Assembly (NCBI RefSeq): GCF_900115005.1
Contig: NZ_FOUY01000003.1
Span: 62,001-126,000, forward strand
DNA from: Pseudonocardia ammonioxydans
GTDB taxonomy: Bacteria > Actinomycetota > Actinomycetes > Mycobacteriales > Pseudonocardiaceae
DNA length: 64,000 nt
Reading direction: 5' to 3'
Program-made: the position numbers and the translations under genes
In this document: positions 52,739-61,622 of the stretch, piece by piece
How positions within the stretch are numbered: position 1 is the stretch's first letter
How the letters are laid out: each line of letters starts with the position of its first letter
Notes under the pieces: model-generated
Seen by the model: the letters and a program-made list of their open reading frames with translations, nothing else
Told to the model about the DNA's origin: nothing
The model's database searches: none

Positions 52739-52799
52739 TCGGGGAGTCGTGGTGGATCGGTGCCGGATCCGGCACCGATCCACCACCACTGCCCGATCA
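52736..52799. repeat. 64-bp hairpin element, copy 2 (between convergent genes)
   Basis: It runs from the helD TGA stop to the TGA stop of the convergent desaturase gene, so both stops form its ends. Positions 52749-52786 are a perfect 38-bp palindrome with core GGTGCCGGATCCGGCACC shared with the copy at 32096-32159. It most likely acts as a bidirectional terminator. Confidence 0.88.
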
Positions 52800-53816
52800 C
52801 CCGGTTCGTTCGGGGGTGCGCAGCGGGGCCCCGGCCGCGTGCAGCGAGCGCAGCGTCTGCGCGTAGGAGTCGACCAGACCGGTCCGCAGGTACGGCACAC
52901 CGATCTCGGCGCAGTAGGCGGCCACGATCGGCTGGGCGCGGCGCAGGTTGACCGAGGGCATCGCCGGGAACAGGTGGTGCTCGATCTGGTGGTTCAGCCC
53001 GCCGTAGGCGATGTCGACCAGGCGGCCGCCGGCGATGTTGCGCGAGGTCAGCACCTGGCGACGCAGGAAGTCCTCCGGCTCGTCGCCGCTGCGCATCGGC
53101 ATCCCCTTGTGGTTCGGGGCGAACGTGGCGCCCATGTAGAGACCCCACAGCATCTGGTGCACCAGCACGAACACCACGGCCTTGCCCAGCGGCAGCACGC
53201 CGAACACCAGCGCCACGTAGAGCAGCACGTGCGCGAACAGCAGGGTCGCCTCGGTGCCCCGGCCGCGGGTGGAGCGGTCCAGGCAGGCACGGAACCCGGC
53301 GTAGTGCAGGAAGAAGCCCTCCAGCAGCAGCGCGGGGACGAACAGCCACGCCTGGTAGCGGCCGAACCACCGGGGCAGGCCGCTGCTGGCGCGGGCCTGG
53401 TCCGGCGACCAGACCAGCAGGTCCGGCTCGACGTCGGGATCCCGCTCGGCGTGGTTCGGGTGCGCGTGGTGGCGGGTGTGCTTGTCCATCCACCAGCTGT
53501 AGGACATGCCGATGCCGAGATTGCCCAGGATCCGGCCGACGAGCATCGAGGTGCGGGCCCGGCGGAACACCTGGCGGTGCGCGACGTCGTGCGCGAGCAG
53601 GGCGACCTGGGCGAACACGACGGCCAGGAACGCGGCGACCGCGACCTGCCACCACGAGTCGCCGAGCGCGACCACGGCGCACCACGCACCGACGTAGGCG
53701 CCGCCGACCAGGGCGAACCGCAGCACGTAGTAGCCGGGACGGCGAGCGGTCAGTCCGGCGTCGGCGATGCGCCGGGACAGGGCCGCGAAGTCGTTGCGGG
53801 TGAGAGAGCTGGTCAT
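52797..53816 (-). CDS. Membrane fatty acyl-CoA/acyl-lipid desaturase
   Basis: 339 aa integral membrane di-iron desaturase. The three histidine boxes are HDVAHRQ (box 1), HTRHHAHPNH (box 2) and NHQIEHHLFP (box 3), with four hydrophobic helices arranged around them. It inserts a cis double bond in an acyl chain using O2 and electrons from a reductase; no reductase gene is adjacent, unlike the DesA3-oxidoreductase pair of mycobacteria. The stop overlaps the palindromic element shared with helD. Confidence 0.92.
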   Translation of the reverse strand: MTSSLTRNDFAALSRRIADAGLTARRPGYYVLRFALVGGAYVGAWCAVVALGDSWWQVAVAAFLAVVFAQVALLAHDVAHRQVFRRARTSMLVGRILGNLGIGMSYSWWMDKHTRHHAHPNHAERDPDVEPDLLVWSPDQARASSGLPRWFGRYQAWLFVPALLLEGFFLHYAGFRACLDRSTRGRGTEATLLFAHVLLYVALVFGVLPLGKAVVFVLVHQMLWGLYMGATFAPNHKGMPMRSGDEPEDFLRRQVLTSRNIAGGRLVDIAYGGLNHQIEHHLFPAMPSVNLRRAQPIVAAYCAEIGVPYLRTGLVDSYAQTLRSLHAAGAPLRTPERTG

Positions 53817-53913
53817 GCCGGTTGATGCTTGCGTGGTGCACCCCGGTCGGTAAGCCGACGGGCACCCGGCCGGAACCGGGGGCAGGCACCAGTGACGTCG
53901 GTTGTGGCCGTCG

Positions 53914-54495
53914 TCACGTACCGGGCGGGGCGGCCCGGTACAGGTCGCGCAGCAGCGCGATCTCGGCGCCGTGGTGGAGCACCTCGCGGTGGATGTGCAG
54001 GACGAGCGCCGCCAGCGGCGCGTCCGCGTACGGGCCCTCGGCGGGCCCGCAGGGCCTGCTCAGGCCGTCGGTACCCAGCGCGGCCACGCCCTCGGTCCAG
54101 CGGCGGTAGTGCTCGTCGAGCTGGGCCAGCGCCTCGTCGGCTCCCGCGGCGTAGGTGTGCGAGGCGTAGTCGACCGGCGGGCCGCCGAAGTGGGCGTGGT
54201 TGCGCATCCCGAACACCCCGACGATCACGTGCGCGAGCCGCCAGGCGATCGTCGTGACCGGGGGCGGGTCGGGCTCGGGGAAGGCGAAGTCCACGACCAG
54301 GTCGCCGGCGCCCGCGCTGTGCGAGGAGACCGCCTCGCCGCGCGGGCGCACGCTCCACGTACCGGGCGCGGGCTCCCAGAAGTACTCGTCGTCGGTCAGG
54401 CCCTCGAACCGGGGGCGCAGAAGGTGCTCCCACCCGAAGGTGAGCTGCTCGCGCAGCTCCCGGTTCCAGTCCATCGTGGTGCCGGTTCGTGTCAT
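53914..54495 (-). CDS. DinB-family protein
   Basis: 193 aa four-helix DinB/YfiT fold: MDWNRELREQLTFGWEHLL, EPAPGTWSVRPRG, TIAWRLAHVIVGVFGMRNHAHFGG and VLHIHREVLHHGAEIALLRDLY, with His residues placed as in metal-binding DinB proteins. Roles in the family include thiol-dependent transferases and DNA-damage-linked proteins; the actual function is unknown. TAGCGT (54503-54508 read on the minus strand) is seven bases before the ATG at 54495, giving a leaderless start. Confidence 0.86.
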   Translation of the reverse strand: MTRTGTTMDWNRELREQLTFGWEHLLRPRFEGLTDDEYFWEPAPGTWSVRPRGEAVSSHSAGAGDLVVDFAFPEPDPPPVTTIAWRLAHVIVGVFGMRNHAHFGGPPVDYASHTYAAGADEALAQLDEHYRRWTEGVAALGTDGLSRPCGPAEGPYADAPLAALVLHIHREVLHHGAEIALLRDLYRAAPPGT

Positions 54496-54558
54496 GCCGG
54501 GCACGCTACGAGCCGACGCGGACACCTACCGTCCGCGACGCCCGGCGCACCTCGGGCC

Positions 54559-56520
54559 TCACAGCTGGTCGTCGCCCCCGTGCACGACCTCGAGCACCTG
54601 GTCGCCGTAGCGGGCGAGCTTGCCCTCGCCGATCCCGGAGATCGTCCCGAGCGAGGCCCGGTCGGCGGGGGAGCGGGACGCGATCTCGCGCAGCGTCGCG
54701 TCGTGGAAAATCACATAGGCGGGCACGCCCTGCTCCTTCGCGGCGGCGGCGCGCCACGCCCGTAGCCGTTCGAACACCGGTGCGGCGTCCGCGGACAGCT
54801 CGGCGGCGGGGGGCTTGGAGCCGCCGGACCGCGACCGGGAGCCGCGGGTGGCGCGTTCCGGCTCGGTCCGCAGGGTCAGCGGCTGCTCACCGCGCATCAC
54901 GGCGGGGGACTCGTCGGTGAACACCAGCGTCGAGTGCGCCCCGCCGACGGTCAGCAGGCCACGCGCCACGAGCTGACGGATCACGCTGCGCCACTGGGGT
55001 TCCGTGAGGTCGGAGCCGACACCGAAGACGGACAGCTCGTCGTGCGAGAACTGGTCGATCTTCGAGGTGCGCCTGCCGAGCAGGATGTCGATGACGTGCA
55101 CCGCGCCGAAGCTCTGCCGGCGCTCGTTCTTGAGCCGCCAGACCGTGGAGAGCACCTTCTGCGCGGCGACCGTCCCGTCCCACGACGACACCGGTGTCAG
55201 GCAGGTGTCGCAGTTCCCGCAGCTCGCGGTGCCGAGATCCTGGCCGAAGTAGCGCAGCAGCTGGGCGCGGCGGCACTCGGTGGTCTCGCACAGCGCCAGC
55301 ATCGCGTCGAGGTGCGCCCGCAGCCGGCGCTTGTGCGCGGCGTCGCCGTCCGAGTCGTCGATCATCTTGCGTTGCTGGACCACGTCGGGCAGCCCGTAGG
55401 CCAGCCACGCCGTCGACGGCTCGCCGTCGCGGCCCGCGCGGCCGGTCTCCTGGTAGTAGCCCTCGACCGACTTCGGCAGGTCCAGGTGGGCCACGAACCG
55501 GACGTCGGGCTTGTCGATCCCCATTCCGAACGCGATCGTCGCGACCATCACCACGCCGTCCTCGCGCAGGAACCGCGCCTGGTTCTCCCGCCGGACCGCG
55601 GCGTCCAGACCCGCGTGGTAGGGCAGCGCGCGGATGCCCTGCGCGGTGAGGGCCTCCGCGGTCTGCTCGACCGACTTGCGGGACAGGCAGTAGACGATCC
55701 CCGCGTCACCGGGGTGCTCGGTGCGCAGCAGGTCGAGCAGCTGACGGCGCGGCTCGTTCTTCGGAACGATCCGGTAGGCGATGTTCGGCCGGTCGAAGCT
55801 CGCGACGAAGTGCCGCGCCTGCGCCAGCTCGAGGCGCTGGGCGATCTCGGTGCGGGTGGCGTCGGTCGCGGTCGCGGTGAGCGCGACCCGCGGCACGTCC
55901 GGCCAGCGCTTCGGCAGCTCGGAGAGCAGCAGGTAGTCCGGGCGGAAGTCGTGGCCCCACTGGGCGACGCAGTGCGCCTCGTCGATCGCGAACAGCGCGA
56001 TCCGGCCCCGCTCCAGCAGCCGGACGCAGGACTCGACGCGCAGCCGCTCGGGAGCCAGATAGAGCAGGTCGAGCTCACCGGCCAGGAACTCCTGCTCGGT
56101 CAGCCTGCGCTCGTCGGCGTCCTGTGTGGAGTTGAGGAACCCGGCGCGCACGCCCAGCGCGCGCAGCGCGTCCACCTGGTCCTGCATCAGCGCGATCAGC
56201 GGGGAGATCACCACGCCGGTGCCCGAGCGGGCCAGCGAGGGCACCTGGTAGCACAGCGACTTGCCCCCGCCGGTGGGCATGAGGACGAGCGCGTCGCCGC
56301 CGCCGGTGACGTGCTCGACGATCTCCTGCTGGTCGCCGCGGAACCCGTCGTAGCCGAACACCCGGCGCAGCACCTCGTGCGGGTCCGACGAGCGCACCGG
56401 TGGCGGACCGGACGCCGCTGCAGCGGGCAGGTCGTCCTCCGGCGGCGGCTCCCAGCCGTGGTCGTCCTCGGGCTCGGGCGGGAGCGGGATCTCGTCCGCG
56501 TCGGAGGAGGCGTCGAACAC
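54559..56520 (-). CDS. recQ: RecQ-family ATP-dependent DNA helicase
   Basis: 653 aa. An acidic N-terminal tail of about 45 residues precedes the helicase core: [12 protein letters not shown] (motif 0), [13 protein letters not shown] (Walker A), [44 protein letters not shown] and [11 protein letters not shown] zinc-binding set ([23 protein letters not shown]), a winged-helix RQC and a C-terminal HRDC domain ([39 protein letters not shown]) follow. It is a 3'-5' helicase in recombination and repair. The GTG at 56520 has TACGAT seven bases upstream (leaderless). Confidence 0.95.
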   Translation of the reverse strand: MFDASSDADEIPLPPEPEDDHGWEPPPEDDLPAAAASGPPPVRSSDPHEVLRRVFGYDGFRGDQQEIVEHVTGGGDALVLMPTGGGKSLCYQVPSLARSGTGVVISPLIALMQDQVDALRALGVRAGFLNSTQDADERRLTEQEFLAGELDLLYLAPERLRVESCVRLLERGRIALFAIDEAHCVAQWGHDFRPDYLLLSELPKRWPDVPRVALTATATDATRTEIAQRLELAQARHFVASFDRPNIAYRIVPKNEPRRQLLDLLRTEHPGDAGIVYCLSRKSVEQTAEALTAQGIRALPYHAGLDAAVRRENQARFLREDGVVMVATIAFGMGIDKPDVRFVAHLDLPKSVEGYYQETGRAGRDGEPSTAWLAYGLPDVVQQRKMIDDSDGDAAHKRRLRAHLDAMLALCETTECRRAQLLRYFGQDLGTASCGNCDTCLTPVSSWDGTVAAQKVLSTVWRLKNERRQSFGAVHVIDILLGRRTSKIDQFSHDELSVFGVGSDLTEPQWRSVIRQLVARGLLTVGGAHSTLVFTDESPAVMRGEQPLTLRTEPERATRGSRSRSGGSKPPAAELSADAAPVFERLRAWRAAAAKEQGVPAYVIFHDATLREIASRSPADRASLGTISGIGEGKLARYGDQVLEVVHGGDDQL

Positions 56521-56543
56521 GGGGTCGATCGTACGAGCCGGGT

Positions 56544-57386
56544 TCAGCCGGCGTCGCCGGGTGCGGGTGCACCGGCCCGCCCCGGCTCGGCGGGGGCGTC
56601 CGGGAGGACGACGCGGTAACCCTGCTCGCGCAGCCACCCGAGCAGGACGCCCAGCGCCGCGACGGTCTCGGTGCGGGTGCCGCCACCGTCGTGCAGCAGG
56701 ATGACGCCGCCGTCGCGCAGGTCCCGCTGCACGGTCGCGACGATCGACGCGGCCGGGGCACCGGCCCAGTCCCGGGGGTCGACCGACCAGCCCAGGGGCG
56801 TCATGCCCGCCGCGGCCGCGCCCTCGGTGAGGGCGGGCGACCAGGCGCCCTCGGGAGCGCGGAACAGCGTCACGGGCGCGTCCGGGTCGCCCGCGGCGGC
56901 GCTGAGCTCGGTCCGGGAGATCCGCAGGGCCCGGCCGATCTCCTGTGGTGACGCCGTCCCGAGGGCGGCGTCGTGGGCCGAGGTGTGGTCGCAGAGCCGG
57001 TGGCCCTCCGCGACCGCCCGGCGCACCAGTCGCCAGTGCTCCATCGCGTTGCGGGTGACGACGCAGAACGTGGCGCGGGCGTCGTGGCGGGCCAGCAGGT
57101 CGAGCACCTGCGGGGTGATCACCGGGTCGGGGCCGTCGTCGAAGGTCAGGGCCACGGTCCGCCCGCCCGCGGCCGTCGTCGTCCGGACCGCCGGGTCGAC
57201 CGGCGCCGACTGGAGCGTCCCCTGCTCGGCCGCGGTGGCCGGTGCGCCACCGCCCGCGATCCGGGCGATGCCGGCGACGGCGAGCACGACCAGCGTGACG
57301 ACGACGGCGATGAGGACCGCCCAGCGCTGCAGGTAGGGCGGGCGCACGATCCGGCCCAGCGTCGCCCGGCGGCGGGTATCGGGCAT
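56544..57386 (-). CDS. Polysaccharide deacetylase family protein (CE4), membrane-anchored
   Basis: 280 aa. One N-terminal helix ([22 protein letters not shown]) anchors it, so the catalytic domain faces outside. NodB-domain motifs are TFDDGPDP (metal/catalytic Asp), DHTSAHD (metal His pair), [18 protein letters not shown] and [10 protein letters not shown]4 enzymes remove N- or O-acetyl groups from peptidoglycan or other glycans. The ATG at 57386 is chosen because it immediately precedes a charged n-region and the anchor; a longer upstream frame looks non-coding. It ends 23 bases from the recQ start on the same strand. Confidence 0.9.
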   Translation of the reverse strand: MPDTRRRATLGRIVRPPYLQRWAVLIAVVVTLVVLAVAGIARIAGGGAPATAAEQGTLQSAPVDPAVRTTTAAGGRTVALTFDDGPDPVITPQVLDLLARHDARATFCVVTRNAMEHWRLVRRAVAEGHRLCDHTSAHDAALGTASPQEIGRALRISRTELSAAAGDPDAPVTLFRAPEGAWSPALTEGAAAAGMTPLGWSVDPRDWAGAPAASIVATVQRDLRDGGVILLHDGGGTRTETVAALGVLLGWLREQGYRVVLPDAPAEPGRAGAPAPGDAG

Positions 57387-57586
57387 CGTCGTACCTCGAT
57401 CGGGTGAACCGGCAGTGCACGCACCGTACGAAAGCCCGGCCCGTGGTGACGACCGACACGCCGATGACCCGGCCGGGACGATGCCGGGCTCGGGCGTGCA
57501 CCGGGGAGCGGCCCGGTGTGGCAACGTCGGGGGCGACACGGCGCGTCGACCGATGGGCGCGCCCGGCACGCGGTAAGGACTGATCC

Positions 57587-58591
57587 GTGGATCTCAAGAT
57601 CGGATACAAGGCGTCGGCCGAGCAATTCGGCCCACGCGACCTCGTCGAGTACGCCGTGCTCGCCGAGCGGCTGGGGCTCGACAGCGTCTGGGCCTCGGAC
57701 CACTTCCTGCCCTGGCGGCACACCGGCGGGCACGCGCCGGCCGCCCTGCCCTGGATGGCGGCGGTCGGTGAGCGGACCGAGCGGGTGCAGATCGGCACCT
57801 CGGTGCTGACCCCGACCTTCCGCTACAACCCGGCCGTGCTGGCCCAGACGTTCGCGACGATGTCGATGCTGACCGGCGGGCGCACCACGCTCGGGGTCGG
57901 CACCGGCGAGGCGCTGAACGAGATCGCCGTCTCCGGCCGGGAGTGGCCGGAGTTCAAGGAGCGTTTCGCGCGGCTGCGCGAGGCCGTGCGCCTGATGCGG
58001 GCACTGTGGACCGAGGACACGGTCAGCGTGGAGGGCGACTACTACACCCTCGTCGACGCCACGATCTACGACCGGCCCGAGCAGCCGGTCCCGGTCTACA
58101 TCGCGGCCGGCGGCCCGATGGTCGCCCGCTACGCCGGACGCCAGGGCGACGGCTTCATCTGCACCTCCGGCAAGGGGATGGAGCTCTACACCGACAAGCT
58201 CCTGCCCGGCGTGGCCGAGGGTGCGGACAAGGAGGGCCGCGACGCGGGCGCGATCGACAAGATGATCGAGATCAAGATCAGCTACGACCGGGACCCGGAG
58301 GCGGCGCAGGAGAACTGCCGCTTCTGGGCGCCGCTGTCGCTCACGCCGGAGCAGAAGCACTCGGTGGGGTCCTCGCAGGAGATGGAGCGCCTCGCCGACG
58401 AGCTGCCGATCGAGCAGGTCACCCAGCGCTGGATCGTCGCCTCCGACCCGGACCAGGCCGTCGAGCAGATCCGGCCCTACCTCGACGCGGGGCTCAACCA
58501 CCTCGTCGTCCACGGGCCGGGCGGCGACCAGGAACGCTTCCTCACGCAGTTCACCGAGGACGTCCTGCCGAAGCTGCGGAAGCTGGGGTGA
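57587..58591 (+). CDS. fgd: F420-dependent glucose-6-phosphate dehydrogenase
   Basis: 334 aa luciferase-like TIM barrel with the Fgd active-site residues: His39 and Trp43 in WASDHFLPW and Glu108 in [10 protein letters not shown], matching His40, Trp44 and Glu109 of the mycobacterial enzyme. Further signatures are [30 protein letters not shown] and [14 protein letters not shown]. It oxidises glucose-6-phosphate to 6-phosphogluconolactone while reducing F420, supplying F420H2 for the LLM enzymes. GTG at 57587 with AAGGA upstream. The next gene, an enoyl-CoA hydratase, starts within six bases, an unusual partner. Confidence 0.92.
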   Translation: MDLKIGYKASAEQFGPRDLVEYAVLAERLGLDSVWASDHFLPWRHTGGHAPAALPWMAAVGERTERVQIGTSVLTPTFRYNPAVLAQTFATMSMLTGGRTTLGVGTGEALNEIAVSGREWPEFKERFARLREAVRLMRALWTEDTVSVEGDYYTLVDATIYDRPEQPVPVYIAAGGPMVARYAGRQGDGFICTSGKGMELYTDKLLPGVAEGADKEGRDAGAIDKMIEIKISYDRDPEAAQENCRFWAPLSLTPEQKHSVGSSQEMERLADELPIEQVTQRWIVASDPDQAVEQIRPYLDAGLNHLVVHGPGGDQERFLTQFTEDVLPKLRKLG

Positions 58592-58596
58592 GCGCG

Positions 58597-59412
58597 ATGT
58601 CCAGCGAGACGGCCGGCGGAACGTCGAACGAGAAGTCCGCAGTGGAGCGTGACGGCCGGGTGCTGCGGTGCCGGATCTCGACCGGCAGGCACGGCACCCT
58701 CGACGGCCCGGCGATGCAGGAGGTCGGCGCCGCCCTGGAGAAGCTGGCCGGGCAGGACCCAGCCGACCCCGACAGCGTCGGCGCGGTCCTGCTCCACGGT
58801 GACGGCGACAACTTCTGCACCGGCGGCGACGTGCGCGCCTTCGCCGGTGCCGAGGACCGCTACGCCTACGTGCACGCCCTGGCCGACACCTTCCACGCGC
58901 TGCAGCGCCCGCTGGCGACCGCACCGGTGCCGACGGTCGCCGCGGTCGCCGGCTGGGCCGCCGGCGCGGGCATGAGCGTCGTGCTGGCCTGCGACATCGC
59001 CGTCGGTGGCCGGTCGACCCGGATGCGTCCCGCCTACCCGGGGATCGGCTTCTCGCCGGACGGCGGCATGAGCTGGACACTGCCGCGGCTGGTCGGCATG
59101 GCCCGGGCCCGGCGCATCCTGCTCACCGACGAGGTGCTGGAGGCCGACACGCTCACCGAGCTCGGCCTGCTGGCCTCGGTGGTCGACGACGACGCGGTGG
59201 CCGAGGAGGCGGCGGCGACGGCACACCGGCTGGCGCAGGGCCCGACCGCGGCGCTCGGACAGATCCGGAACCTGCTCGCCGGGACCTGGGAGATGTCGTT
59301 CGCCGAGCAGCTCGACGCCGAGTCCGACTCGATCGCCACCTGCGCGGCCGGACCCGAGGGCGCCGAGGGGCTCGCCGCGTTCGGGGAGAAGCGGCGCCCG
59401 CGCTTCCACTGA
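58597..59412 (+). CDS. Enoyl-CoA hydratase/isomerase (crotonase) family protein
   Basis: 271 aa crotonase fold. The oxyanion-hole segments are HGDGDNFCTGGDVRAFAG and AAVAGWAAGAGMSVVLACDIAVGG, followed by YPGIGFSPDGGMSWTLPRLVG. The second catalytic Glu of classical hydratases is replaced in the FSPDGG region, a pattern seen in isomerase-type members, so hydratase activity is uncertain. The ATG at 58597 follows GGGGTGAG; a GTG at 58588 overlapping the fgd stop is an alternative. A strong terminator follows the stop. Confidence 0.88.
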   Translation: MSSETAGGTSNEKSAVERDGRVLRCRISTGRHGTLDGPAMQEVGAALEKLAGQDPADPDSVGAVLLHGDGDNFCTGGDVRAFAGAEDRYAYVHALADTFHALQRPLATAPVPTVAAVAGWAAGAGMSVVLACDIAVGGRSTRMRPAYPGIGFSPDGGMSWTLPRLVGMARARRILLTDEVLEADTLTELGLLASVVDDDAVAEEAAATAHRLAQGPTAALGQIRNLLAGTWEMSFAEQLDAESDSIATCAAGPEGAEGLAAFGEKRRPRFH

Positions 59413-59427
59413 TCGGCACACGTACAC

Positions 59428-59475
59428 GGACGCCCCGGTCCGCGAGCCCCCTCGGGGGCCGCGGCCGGGGCGTCC
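59428..59475 (+). terminator. Two-tier hairpin terminator after the enoyl-CoA hydratase gene
   Basis: An outer 11-bp stem (GGACGCCCCGG with its complement at 59465-59475) encloses an inner 6-bp stem GCCCCC-TC-GGGGGC (59446-59459). It starts 16 bases after the stop codon and separates this gene from the convergent BTAD regulator, so it may serve both strands. Confidence 0.85.
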
Positions 59476-59494
59476 GGCCGTGGGTACGGGGCGG

Positions 59495-60376
59495 CTACCG
59501 CCCGCTGGCCGGGCTGCCCGCGGCCAGGCGGCGCTTGCGCCGTTCCGGGCGGGACACGCCGGGGAGCCCGACGCCCCAGCGCTGCACCGGGCGGTGCAGG
59601 CCCGGGCCGAGCGGCCAGCCGGAGTCGAGCGGGGCGAGCAGCCGGTCGAGCTCGGAGTCAGGCGTGGCGCCGACGCTGTTGCGCAGCAGCTGCTGGAACT
59701 GCTCGTACTCGGCGAGCGCGTCACCGACGTGCCCGCCGGCCAGCAGCGCCTCGACCAGCGCGCGGCGGGACCGCTCGCGGCTCGGTGCGGACTGCACGGC
59801 CCGCCGGGCGACGGCGACGGCGTCGTCGTGGCGGTCCGCGGCGGTCAGCGTGCCGGACAGGCCCTCCAGCGCGGCGAGGCGCAGCTGGCGGAACCGCTCG
59901 CGCTCGACGGCGATCCACGGGGCGGTCCACGACGGCAGGATGTCCGCCTCGAGCGGCGCCGTCCCCGGGCTGCCGATCTCGCGCACCGTGCGCAGCGTGC
60001 TCGGCGCCGACAGCCCCCGGACCAGCAGCATCGCCTCGGCCAGGTCGACGGTCACGTCGTCGTCGAGGTGCAGCCGCCCCCGGTCGTCGGCGGTGAGCAG
60101 CCCCGGGACGTCGACCCCGGCGACGGCCTCGTCGAGCAGCCGGGCCGCCGGGGCCGGATCCACGCCCGGCCACAGGTCCGCGGCCAGCGCGGCCGTCGGC
60201 TGCGGGCGCGGGTGGACGGCGAGGTAGGCGACCAGCCGGCGGGAGTCGACCGGCAGCGGGACGGGCTGGCCCCCGACCCGCAGGCCGAAGGCCCCCAGCA
60301 CGCGTACCTGCGCTACGGAACCGTCGGTGTCGCCGTTCGGCGTGGACTCACTGGATCGACAGTGATCGTCGGACAT
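59495..60376 (-). CDS. BTAD/SARP-like transcriptional regulator
   Basis: 293 aa. An N-terminal winged-helix-like region (VRVLGAFGLRVGGQPVPLPVDSRRLVAYLAVHP) resembles the OmpR-type DNA-binding domain of SARP proteins. It is followed by a helical bacterial transcriptional activation domain (WIAVERERFRQLRLAALEGLSGTL, RHDDAVAVARRAVQSAPSRERSRRALVEALL, DALAEYEQFQQLLRNSVGATPDSELDRLL). There is no NB-ARC or sensor domain, so it is a short SARP-like activator. The target is unknown. The last 35 residues are basic. ATG at 60376. Confidence 0.83.
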   Translation of the reverse strand: MSDDHCRSSESTPNGDTDGSVAQVRVLGAFGLRVGGQPVPLPVDSRRLVAYLAVHPRPQPTAALAADLWPGVDPAPAARLLDEAVAGVDVPGLLTADDRGRLHLDDDVTVDLAEAMLLVRGLSAPSTLRTVREIGSPGTAPLEADILPSWTAPWIAVERERFRQLRLAALEGLSGTLTAADRHDDAVAVARRAVQSAPSRERSRRALVEALLAGGHVGDALAEYEQFQQLLRNSVGATPDSELDRLLAPLDSGWPLGPGLHRPVQRWGVGLPGVSRPERRKRRLAAGSPASGR

Positions 60377-60586
60377 GGCCGTTTCCCCGGATCGGTCGTG
60401 GCGTGCGGCCCGCAGGCGGTCGGACGCCGGGCCGGGGTGCGCCACCCGGGCGGGAGGCCGCGGGGCGCAAGGAGGGCACGACGAGACCGCACCAGCACGG
60501 ACGGCGGGCGGCGTCTCCGTGCGGTGTGCTCGCCTGCCCACGATAGCCGAGCCCGGTCCGGGACGTGAGAGCCGGGTGAGGGATTT

Positions 60587-60611
60587 CCCACCGCCCCCTC
60601 GCGGCGGTGGG
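60587..60611 (-). terminator. Hairpin downstream of the RsbA-like gene
   Basis: A perfect 9-bp stem, CCCACCGCC with GGCGGTGGG, closes a seven-base loop. It starts 24 bases after the stop codon of the gene ending at 60635 (read on the minus strand) and is followed by AAAT. The remaining bases up to the BTAD gene start (60377-60586) show no gene and must contain its promoter. Confidence 0.72.
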
Positions 60612-60634
60612 CGGGGCGGGACGGGACCCGGTGC

Positions 60635-61609
60635 TCAGGAGCGGGCCAGCAGCCGCACGTGGGTGCCCTCGCGCCCGCGCCACACGTGCAGGCTGTCGCA
60701 GAGCTGGCGGGCGATCCACGTCCCCCGCCCGCGCGGCTGCGACGGGTGCGGCGGGGCCAGCCCGATCAGCGGCAGTGCCGGTCCGCCGCCGGCAGTGCTG
60801 TCGCCGCCGGCGTCCTGCACCTCGCACACCAGCTCGCCCGGACTGGTCCAGATCGAGAGCCCGGCCTCCACCGAGCCGTGCTCGACGGCGTTGGTGGCGA
60901 CCTCGTTCACCGCCTGCACCATGTCCTCCCCGCGGACCGGGTCGAACGCGCAGGTCCGGGCGGCCCGCTCGACGGCGTCGCGGACCCGGGAGAGCTCGAA
61001 GGTGTTGTACCGCAGGCGGAGATCCGGGGGGCCGAGCAGGTGCGGCGGCGCGAACGGCCACCGGGCGAGCACCTCGGCGGGCGGCCGGTGCGCGGGGTTG
61101 GCCACCAGCTCCTCGCCGCGCAGCCGCACCGGGTGGTTGGCCAGCGCGGCGTCGCCGACGGCGCCGTGCAGCGGCAGCCGCGGGTAGGCGCAGAGCTGGG
61201 TGACCGGCAGGCCGTTCAGCGAGATGTTCAGTGCCGCCTCGAGCTCGGTCCAGAACCCGCCGTCGACGCCGTCGAGCTCCGGGTCGTGCTCGGCGATCAC
61301 GAGCACCGGCTTCCCGGGCGAGGCCAGTGCCCGCAGCTCGCGCGAGCGCCATGCGGCGACCGTCTGCCCGGACTCGCGGGCCGACCGGGTCAGCGTGGTC
61401 AGCCGTTCGATGCGCGCTCCGGTGCCGGCGAGCTCGTCGCGCAGCGCCTGCTCGACCGGCTCGGAGACGGCCACGACCAGCCGGGCGCCGGTGTCGCGGA
61501 CCGCGGCCGTGGCCGGCGGCACGACCTGCGAGACCAGCTCGGCGGGGTCGTCGGCGTGCACCAGGGCGTGCACGAAGCCCGGTGGGCGGGGGACGGCGTT
61601 GATCTGCAT
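60635..61609 (-). CDS. MEDS-domain anti-sigma-factor-like ATPase (RsbA family)
   Basis: 324 aa. Residues 1 to about 185 form a MEDS (DcmR-like sensory) domain (FVHALVHADDPAELVSQVVPPATAAVRDTGARLVVAVSE). The C-terminus is a GHKL ATPase of the anti-sigma type with the N-box MVQAVNEVATNAVEHGS and a later G-box PRGRGTWIARQL. Such proteins phosphorylate or sequester partners of stress sigma factors. It lies 13 bases downstream of a gene coding MEDS plus STAS, the expected antagonist partner, so the two likely form a partner-switching module. Confidence 0.86.
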   Translation of the reverse strand: MQINAVPRPPGFVHALVHADDPAELVSQVVPPATAAVRDTGARLVVAVSEPVEQALRDELAGTGARIERLTTLTRSARESGQTVAAWRSRELRALASPGKPVLVIAEHDPELDGVDGGFWTELEAALNISLNGLPVTQLCAYPRLPLHGAVGDAALANHPVRLRGEELVANPAHRPPAEVLARWPFAPPHLLGPPDLRLRYNTFELSRVRDAVERAARTCAFDPVRGEDMVQAVNEVATNAVEHGSVEAGLSIWTSPGELVCEVQDAGGDSTAGGGPALPLIGLAPPHPSQPRGRGTWIARQLCDSLHVWRGREGTHVRLLARS

Positions 61610-61622
61610 CGGGGCGCTCCGG

